Source of the DNA: JADJMO01 sp016794445
GTDB lineage: Bacteria > Myxococcota_A > Polyangia > Polyangiales > JADJMO01
DNA length: 61,091 nt
Direction of reading: 5' to 3'
Assembly: GCA_016794445.1 (NCBI GenBank)
Contig: JAEUKC010000161.1
Location: 1-61,091 of the forward strand
The notes under the pieces were generated by a model, which searched no databases, was not told the origin of the DNA, and was given only the letters and a program-made list of their open reading frames with translations. Shown here in pieces: positions 55,686 to 61,091 of this stretch. Position 1 is the stretch's first letter; each line of letters starts with the position of its first letter. The translations under genes were made by a program, and so were the position numbers.

Positions 55686-55899
55686 GGGACCTTGCACGCG
55701 AGCAGTTCGACGTTGCACGGCACCGCCACCCCCGCGTACTCGTCCGGCTCGAGGGCGACCGGGTCGCCCGCCATCGCCGCCTCGATCTCCTCGACGAGCC
55801 GGGCGGTCAGGATCGAGAGGTGATCGGCGCCCCACACCCTCGGTGGAGACTGTCGTCGTCGAAGTTGCCCGGCCCCCAGGTGCCCGACAGGGCCAGCAT
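55682..55899 (-). pseudogene. Broken DUF4259-like gene
   Basis: ATG 55899 gives MLALSGTWGPGNFDDDSLHR, close to the GTWGPGNFDND start of DUF4259 proteins, then stops at 55807. A second frame continues the domain: ADHLSILTARLVEEIEAA and LEPDEYAGVAVPCNVELLAC, ending in a TGA at 55682-55684 that overlaps the hydrolase start. The two halves are joined by a frameshift near 55830-55845, and the C-terminal part of the domain is missing. So the gene is both frame-shifted and shortened. The function of DUF4259 is unknown. Confidence 0.65.
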
Positions 55900-55947
55900 A
55901 GAGCGTCCGTGCGGCGCTGGCCGGCTTGCGCTACGCGGTGGGCACAC

Positions 55948-57243
55948 ATGGCCAAAGCCAAGGTCGCAATCGTCCGCACGAAGCCCGAAACCGTCCTCGA
56001 GGACTACCACCGCTTGATGAACCTCGCGGACTACCAAGAGGTGGTCGCGAAGGACGCGGACACGGCCCTCAAGGTCAACATCTCCTGGCACTTCTTCTAC
56101 CCGGGGTCGTCCACCACCCCGTGGCAGCTCGACGGCGTCATCCGCGCGATGATGAAGGACGGCTACTCCAAGGACCTCGTGCACGCGTGCCACAACCGCA
56201 CGGTCGTCATCGACGCGCACCTCGGCGAGCGCGAGAACAAGCAGATCGACGTCGTGCAGGCCCACGGCCTGCGCAACGTGCACCTCTACGAGGGCGAGGA
56301 GTGGATCCACGTCCGCGACGCCGTCGGCGACCTCGCGGACAAGTTCACCTGCCTCAACGAGGTGTTCCCCAAGGGCTTCTCCATCCCGAAGCGCTTCATC
56401 GGCGAGAACATCATCCACCTGCCGACGATCAAGACCCACATCTTCACCACCACCACGGGCGCGATGAAGAACGCGTTCGGTGGGCTGCTCAACGAGCACC
56501 GCCACTGGACCCACCCGGTCATCCACAAGACCCTCGTCGACCTGCTGATGATCCAGAAGAAGATCCACCGCGGCGTGTTCGCCGTGATGGACGGCACGTT
56601 CGTCGGCGACGGGCCGGGGCCGCGTTGCATGATCCCGCACGTCAAGAACGTGCTCCTCGCCTCGAGCGATCAGGTCGCCATCGACGCGGTCGCCGCCAAG
56701 CTCATGGGCTTCGATCCGATGAAGGACCTCGAGTTCGTCCGCCTGGCCCACGAGCTCGGCCTCGGCTGCGGCGACGTCCGCGACATCGAGATCGTCGGCG
56801 ACGTGGACGCGGCGAAGGAGAACTGGCACTTCCAGGGCCCGTTCAAGGAGATGACCTTCGCCTCGCGCAACCAGCACCGCATCTACTGGGGCCCGCTCAA
56901 GAAGCCGGTCGAGTGGTCGCTCAAGACCTGGCTCGCACCCTGGGCCTACGTCGCGAGCGTCGCGTACCACGACATGTTCTGGTATCCGCGCTACGCGAAG
57001 GAGAAGATCCAGCCGGTGCTCGAGAGCGACTGGGGTCGCCTGTTCGCGAACTGGGGCAACGTGCAGGCAGACGCCGAGGGCCGCGGCTTCCCGGACGTCG
57101 GCGCCGTGAGCCCGGAGCTGATCCAGATCGGCCTCAAGCACTTCCTCGAGGGCGCGCGCCTCGTCGGCATGGCGGTGCGCGAGTCCCCCGAGCTGCAGGC
57201 CAAGAAGCGCACCGGCACCGCCTACTTCGCCAACCGCGGCTGA
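55948..57243 (+). CDS. DUF362-family protein
   Basis: 431 residues from ATG 55948 (the frame is open upstream, but MAKAKVAIVRTKPETVLED is the family start). Matches the DUF362 fold: KVNISWHFFYPGSSTTPWQL, ENIIHLPTIKTHIFTTTTGA with MKNAFGGLL (a highly conserved KTH/MKN pair), and VMDGTFVGDGPGPR with a D-x-D-like site. No ferredoxin Cys cluster, unlike some members. Function of the family is not established. Upstream lies the broken DUF4259 gene; the promoter must be in the 50-100 bases before the start. Followed by a small hairpin. Confidence 0.85.
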   Translation: MAKAKVAIVRTKPETVLEDYHRLMNLADYQEVVAKDADTALKVNISWHFFYPGSSTTPWQLDGVIRAMMKDGYSKDLVHACHNRTVVIDAHLGERENKQIDVVQAHGLRNVHLYEGEEWIHVRDAVGDLADKFTCLNEVFPKGFSIPKRFIGENIIHLPTIKTHIFTTTTGAMKNAFGGLLNEHRHWTHPVIHKTLVDLLMIQKKIHRGVFAVMDGTFVGDGPGPRCMIPHVKNVLLASSDQVAIDAVAAKLMGFDPMKDLEFVRLAHELGLGCGDVRDIEIVGDVDAAKENWHFQGPFKEMTFASRNQHRIYWGPLKKPVEWSLKTWLAPWAYVASVAYHDMFWYPRYAKEKIQPVLESDWGRLFANWGNVQADAEGRGFPDVGAVSPELIQIGLKHFLEGARLVGMAVRESPELQAKKRTGTAYFANRG

Positions 57244-57249
57244 GCTCTA

Positions 57250-57265
57250 GGAGGCGGAGGCCTCC
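57250..57265 (+). terminator. Possible hairpin terminator after DUF362 gene
   Basis: Six-bp stem GGAGGC/GCCTCC with a 4-base loop GGAG, 7 bases past the DUF362 stop. No T-run follows, so it may be only a weak terminator or an mRNA-end stabiliser. Confidence 0.3.
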
Positions 57266-57308
57266 AGGGCCATTCAAGACATTTCGCGATGGCTCGTTCG
57301 GCACCGGT

Positions 57309-57914
57309 ATGTCCGGAGCCGCCCCGACGACCCGCCTCGAGCGCGCCGCGCCCATCGTCGCGCTCCTCGGCTGGTTCGTGGTCATGGTGTTCGTCGCGGC
57401 GTCCCTGCTCGCGCGACACCTGATCCCGCTACCGTCGCCCACGCGCGACCAGAGCGCGAGCGCGCTCGCCGCCGCGCGCGCCGAGGAGGCGAAGGGGCGG
57501 TGGACCACGTTCCACGTCCTCCTCGGGTCGTGCCGCTGCTCGCGCCTGATCGGTCAGCACCTGCTGACCTCGGCGCGCCCGCCGGGGATCGTCGAGCACG
57601 TGCTGCTCGTGGGCGCGGACCCGGGCTTGCGCGCCGGGCTCCTCGCGCGCGGCTTCCGGGTGATCGACGTCGAGCCCGAGGCCCTCTCCCAGCGCTTCCA
57701 CATCGAGTCCGCGCCCCTCTTCGTCGTGCTCGGCCCGGAGGGCACCCCTCGCTACCTCGGCGGCTACACCGCGCGCAAGCAAGGCGCTGACGTGCGTGAC
57801 CTCGCGATCTTCGCCGCGCTCCAGCGCGCAGAGGTGCCCTCCTCCCTGCCGCTGTTCGGCTGCGCCGTCAGCAAGCGACTCCTCGCCGCCATCGACCCCC
57901 TCTCCCTCCGCTAG
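57309..57914 (+). CDS. Membrane-anchored thioredoxin-like protein with Cys-x-Cys
   Basis: 201 residues. One membrane helix (about 14-36) and an extracytoplasmic thioredoxin-like domain. The active-site-like motif is Cys75-Arg-Cys77 in VLLGSCRCSRLIG rather than C-x2-C. HIESAPLFVVLGPEGTPRYLGG (about 143-162) contains the residue pattern around the cis-Pro of thioredoxin folds. C-x-C redox pairs occur in disulfide isomerases and electron carriers. The gene is six bases upstream of a membrane CheA-like kinase, so it may sense or transmit redox state to it. Starts at ATG 57309. Confidence 0.75.
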   Translation: MSGAAPTTRLERAAPIVALLGWFVVMVFVAASLLARHLIPLPSPTRDQSASALAAARAEEAKGRWTTFHVLLGSCRCSRLIGQHLLTSARPPGIVEHVLLVGADPGLRAGLLARGFRVIDVEPEALSQRFHIESAPLFVVLGPEGTPRYLGGYTARKQGADVRDLAIFAALQRAEVPSSLPLFGCAVSKRLLAAIDPLSLR

Positions 57915-57920
57915 GACCCC

Positions 57921-59909
57921 ATGCGCAAGCTCCTCTCGTTCCTCCTGCTCCCGCGTGAGACCTCGGACTTCGAGCGAGGCTACCTCGCGCGCATGAACCG
58001 CGTCGGGCTCGGCTTCTTCCTGCTGCACGTCCCCGCGTTGACCGCGCTCGCGTTCTTCAACGGCACGGGGCCGCTGCGCGCGTTCCTCCTCACCCTCGCG
58101 GTCGTCGCGGGGCCGCTGCTGTCCGCCCGCTTCGTCGTGAACCCACGCCACCGCTCGCTCGTGCTGGGCGTCGCGGCGATGTTCATGGGCGGCGTCCTCG
58201 TGCACGTGGGCCAGGGCCCGGTGCAGATCGAGATGCACTTCTACTTCTTCGCGCTGATCGCCATGCTGTCGGTGTTCGGTAACCCGATGGTCATCGTGGT
58301 CGCCGCGGTGACGGTGGCGCTCCACCACCTCGCGCTCTGGTTCCTCTTGCCGGCGAGCGTGTTCAACTACGAGGCGCCGATCTGGGTCGTGCTCGTGCAC
58401 GCGGCGTTCGTCGTGCTCGAGTCGGTCGCGGCCTGCTTCATCGCGCGGAGCTTCTTCGACAACGTGATCGGCCTCGAGCGCATCGTGCGCTCCCGCACCG
58501 CGGAGCTCGACGTGCGCAACCGGCACATGCGGCTCGTGCTCGACAACGTCGGTCAGGGGTTCCTCACGCTCGACCCCGAGGCCCGCGTCTCGCGCGAGCG
58601 GTCGGCGGCGGTGGACGCCTGGTTCGGCCCCCTGCCCGAGGGCGCCACGCTGTTCGACCTCCTCGCCGCGCAGTCTCCGGTGGCCGCGTCCATGGCGCGC
58701 GTCGCGTGGGGCGAGCTCCGCGAGGCGGTGCTCCCGCTCGAGGTCAACCTGGCGCAGCTCCCCGCGAGCGTGGAGGTCGCGGGGCGGCACGTGCGCATCG
58801 ACTACCAGCCCATCGGCGTCGCCGATCCACCCGAGCGCCTGCTCGTGGTCCTGACCGACGAGACCGCCGAGCGCGCGCGCGCCCGCGCCGAGAGGGACCG
58901 CGGCGAGGCGCTCCAGCTGTTCGAGCGCCTGCTCAACGACCGCGCGGGCTTCCTCGACTTCTTCGAGGAGGCGACCAACCTGGTCGACAGCATCGCAGAG
59001 CGCGCGTCGGAGCCCTCGACGTTCAAGCGCATGGTCCACACCCTGAAGGGCAACGCGGCCATCTACGGCCTCGCTTCGGTGAGCGAGACCTGCCACGCGA
59101 TCGAGGACACCCTCGGTGAGCGCGCGATCGTCGAGGGTGACGTCCAGCCCCTCGTCGAGCGGTGGCGCGCCATCGCCGCCGAGGTCGAGCGCCTGCTCGG
59201 CGGGCGGCGCAACGTGCTCGAGATTGGCGAGACCGAGCAGCAGCGGCTCGAGGACGCGGTGCGGGCCCAGAAGCCCACCGACCACGTGCTGCGCCTCGTC
59301 CAGAACCTGCGCCTCGAGCCCACCCGACGGCGCCTCGAGAACTTCGCAGAGCAGGCGCAGCGCATCGCCGCGCGCCTCGAGAAGCAGGTGTCGGTCGTCG
59401 TGCACGACCACGGGGTGCGCCTCGACGGCCGCGCTTGGGCCCCCTTCTGGGGAGCGTTCCTCCACGCCGTGCGCAACGCGGTGGACCACGGGATCGAGTC
59501 GCCCGACGACCGCCTCGAGGTCGGCAAGGAGCCGGCCGGCACGGTCGCCCTGCACACCTCGGTGCTCGCCGGCGAGCTCGTCGTCGAGATCGTGGACGAC
59601 GGCCGCGGCATCGACTGGGGGCGCCTCACCGAGCAGGCCACCGCCCTCGGCCTCCCGACTGGCCAGGCCTCCCTCGAGAACCTCCTGTTCCAGGACGGCG
59701 TCACCACCGCGCGCGAAGTGACCGACCTCTCGGGCCGTGGCGTCGGCATGGGGGCGCTCCGCGAGGCGACGCGCGAGCTCGGCGGCTCGATCGCGGTCGA
59801 GAGCCGCACCGGGCAAGGGACGGTCGTGCGCATGCGCTTCCCGCTCGCGCGGCTCGCGCCGACGATCCGCGACAACGTCACCTACTCGGTGCCCCCCGCA
59901 GCCGCTTGA
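57921..59909 (+). CDS. Membrane CheA-like histidine kinase (Hpt + HATPase)
   Basis: 662 residues from ATG 57921. The N-terminal membrane region (about 25-185) has five or six helices and an IEMHFYFFALIAMLSVFGN segment found in many sensory membrane domains. A short PAS-like region follows (about 205-320). The Hpt domain carries the phospho-acceptor His373 in VHTLKGNAAIYGL. The HATPase domain is of CheA type: AVRNAVDHGIE, VDDGRGIDWGRL, and VTDLSGRGVGMGALRE. It lacks the CheW-binding P5 domain and any CheY-binding or receiver domain. So phosphate goes from ATP to its own Hpt and on to an unlinked regulator. Confidence 0.9.
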   Translation: MRKLLSFLLLPRETSDFERGYLARMNRVGLGFFLLHVPALTALAFFNGTGPLRAFLLTLAVVAGPLLSARFVVNPRHRSLVLGVAAMFMGGVLVHVGQGPVQIEMHFYFFALIAMLSVFGNPMVIVVAAVTVALHHLALWFLLPASVFNYEAPIWVVLVHAAFVVLESVAACFIARSFFDNVIGLERIVRSRTAELDVRNRHMRLVLDNVGQGFLTLDPEARVSRERSAAVDAWFGPLPEGATLFDLLAAQSPVAASMARVAWGELREAVLPLEVNLAQLPASVEVAGRHVRIDYQPIGVADPPERLLVVLTDETAERARARAERDRGEALQLFERLLNDRAGFLDFFEEATNLVDSIAERASEPSTFKRMVHTLKGNAAIYGLASVSETCHAIEDTLGERAIVEGDVQPLVERWRAIAAEVERLLGGRRNVLEIGETEQQRLEDAVRAQKPTDHVLRLVQNLRLEPTRRRLENFAEQAQRIAARLEKQVSVVVHDHGVRLDGRAWAPFWGAFLHAVRNAVDHGIESPDDRLEVGKEPAGTVALHTSVLAGELVVEIVDDGRGIDWGRLTEQATALGLPTGQASLENLLFQDGVTTAREVTDLSGRGVGMGALREATRELGGSIAVESRTGQGTVVRMRFPLARLAPTIRDNVTYSVPPAAA

Positions 59910-60974
59910 TCAGCGGCGCAGCCGCTCGTGAGCCCGGATCGCCCGCGAGAGGATCTTGCGCTGCTTGCGCGCGTCGGAGGCCACCCGCGCGTCCTTGCGC
60001 GCGGCGAACGCGGCCTCCTCGCGCTGCAGCTTGTCCCAGCTGCCGAAGCGTTCGGGCGAGAGTGTGCCTTCGTCGAGCGCGGCCCGGACTGCGCAGCCGG
60101 GCTCCTTCTCGTGCGCGCAGTCCGAGAAGCGGCACCGCGCCGCGAGGTCGGCGACGTCGCCGAAGGTCTCGTCCAGCCCCTCCGCCGCGTCCCACAGCCG
60201 GAGCTCGCGCATGCCCGGCGTGTCGACCACGACGCCGCCGGTGGGCAAGACCAGGAGCTCGCGGTGCGTGGTCGTGTGCACGCCCCGTCCGTCGACCCCG
60301 AGGGCGCGCGTGGTCTGCCGTTCGCTACCGAGCAGGCGATTCACGAGCGTGGACTTGCCCGCACCCGACGAGCCCACCAGCGCGAGCGTGCGGTGGCCCG
60401 CGAAATAGGCCGCGATCTCCGCGACGCCTTCGCCCGTCACGCTGGAGAGCGCGTGGACGGGCGCGGTCGTGCTGCTCTCGAGCGCGCGGAGGCGTTCTCG
60501 GTCCTGCGGGTGCAGATCGATCTTGGTGACGGCGATCACCGGCTCGGCGCCGCTCGAGCGGACCAGCGCGAGCGTGCGGTCCAGGCGGCGTGGGTTCACG
60601 TCGTCGGCCGCGCAGACGAGCACGACGACGTCGACGTTGGCCGCGACCACCTGCGGCTCGGTCACCCCGCCCGCGACGCCGCGGACGAAGGCGCTCGTGC
60701 GGGGCAGCACGGCATGGACGAGGGCCCGTTCGTCGCTGGTCGCCTCGACGGCCACCCAGTCGCCGACGGCGGGCAGATCGAGGCGCGAGGTGGCGCGGTG
60801 GCGCAGCTTGCCGGTCGGCTCGGCGAGGCGTTCTCCGAGCTCGGTGAAGACGACGTACGCGCCGCGGTGCTCGGCGGCGACGCGCCCGAGCAGGGCCGAG
60901 GGACGCGATAGGTCGGTGAAGGCGAGACGATGCGATTCGGACAGGCCCAACTGGGCGAGGCTGTGAGTGGACAA
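59910..60974 (-). CDS. rsgA: Ribosome small-subunit biogenesis GTPase RsgA
   Basis: 354 residues from TTG 60974 (no in-frame ATG nearby; GGGAG at 60987-60983 is eight bases away). The circularly permuted GTPase: OB-fold N-terminus (about 15-85), VVAANVDVVVLVCAA, TKIDL (G4, about 149-153), SSVTGEGV (G5), GSSGAGKSTLVN (G1) and DTPGMREL (G3), then a C-terminal zinc site C-x5-C-x-H-x5-C in CRFSDCAHEKEPGC. It releases RbfA from the maturing 30S subunit. Normal length. The 5' leader is highly structured and is described separately. Confidence 0.95.
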   Translation of the reverse strand: MSTHSLAQLGLSESHRLAFTDLSRPSALLGRVAAEHRGAYVVFTELGERLAEPTGKLRHRATSRLDLPAVGDWVAVEATSDERALVHAVLPRTSAFVRGVAGGVTEPQVVAANVDVVVLVCAADDVNPRRLDRTLALVRSSGAEPVIAVTKIDLHPQDRERLRALESSTTAPVHALSSVTGEGVAEIAAYFAGHRTLALVGSSGAGKSTLVNRLLGSERQTTRALGVDGRGVHTTTHRELLVLPTGGVVVDTPGMRELRLWDAAEGLDETFGDVADLAARCRFSDCAHEKEPGCAVRAALDEGTLSPERFGSWDKLQREEAAFAARKDARVASDARKQRKILSRAIRAHERLRR

Positions 60975-60981
60975 TGCAGTG

Positions 60982-61067
60982 CTCCCGGACGGGGGGACAT
61001 GGGGATCCGATCCGCGTGCGAACGCGGTCGGAGGGGCGCGGTGGTGGGCCGTCGCGCCGTCCGGGAG
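60982..61067 (-). promoter_or_regulatory. Structured leader that could mask the rsgA ribosome-binding site
   Basis: Minus strand: 11-base arms CTCCCGGACGG (61067-61057) and CCGTCCGGGAG (60992-60982) are perfectly complementary. Inside, another 10-bp stem (61032-61023 with 61016-61006, one bulged base) closes a six-base loop. The 3' arm contains GGGAG, the likely Shine-Dalgarno for TTG 60974, so folding would hide it. No known riboswitch is recognised. Confidence 0.55.
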
Positions 61068-61091
61068 GGCGGGCTCGGCTAGACCGAGCGC

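Overview
The window is very G+C-rich (about 70 % by eye, not computed), uses GTG and TTG starts freely, and packs genes with many 1-4 base stop/start overlaps. It carries Hanks-type Ser/Thr kinases with SUMF1-type domains, many lipoproteins with Asp/Thr/Gly-rich linkers after the lipid cysteine, a MYXO-CTERM-like tail, a sigma-54 activator with a TPR-rich front end, and several orphan histidine kinases. Together these point to a myxobacterium (Myxococcota, Polyangiales-like). This is inferred from gene content only. No rRNA, tRNA, CRISPR array, prophage or integrative element was seen.

Layout. 0-9.9 kb: a cut-off alpha/beta hydrolase, two acyl-CoA dehydrogenases flanking a lipoprotein, two paralogous small membrane proteins, a methyltransferase/NAD-binding gene pair, and a three-gene overlapping cluster (SUMF1 lipoprotein, Hanks kinase, TPR/PEGA membrane protein). 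9.9-16.8 kb: signalling, with a FIST-domain sensor 1 base from a hybrid histidine kinase, an OmpA/TSP3 envelope protein with a clear terminator, and a stand-alone CarH-like B12-binding protein overlapping a soluble histidine kinase. 16.7-22 kb: a decayed MYXO-CTERM tail and a run of lipoproteins including a CpcT/CpeT-family member. 22-28.6 kb: a sigma-54 activator, then an ECF sigma factor/RskA-type anti-sigma/FAS1 locus, then thiol peroxidase. 28.7-38.5 kb: phosphofructokinase, a VWA lipoprotein, two tandem beta-barrel paralogues, hutH, an SDR, a toxin-antitoxin-like remnant, a di-haem peroxidase-like lipoprotein and metF. 38.5-47 kb: a Cys-repeat lipoprotein, then the purD/GAF/histidine kinase series, a PilZ protein, a cytochrome-PHM copper protein, and a REP-like palindrome cluster. 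47-54.5 kb: a homocysteine methyltransferase-like protein, a kinase-SUMF1 fusion, a membrane protein ending in a degenerate sigma-54 AAA+ module, a response regulator, a RAYT transposase and a frameshifted gene. 54.5-61 kb: lipoprotein and lipase-like genes, a broken DUF4259 gene, a DUF362 protein, a thioredoxin-like membrane protein with a CheA-like membrane kinase, and rsgA behind a structured leader.

The most interesting candidates are: (i) the B12-module/histidine-kinase pair, which keeps the photoreceptor W-x9-EH signature but lacks a DNA-binding domain; (ii) the FIST/hybrid-kinase pair resembling NosP nitric-oxide systems; (iii) an ECF/RskA/fasciclin locus parallel to mycobacterial SigK-RskA-MPT70/83, with two similar candidate promoters; (iv) the ATP-site-less AAA+ membrane protein coupled to a kinase-SUMF1 fusion; and (v) a leader that could mask the rsgA ribosome-binding site.
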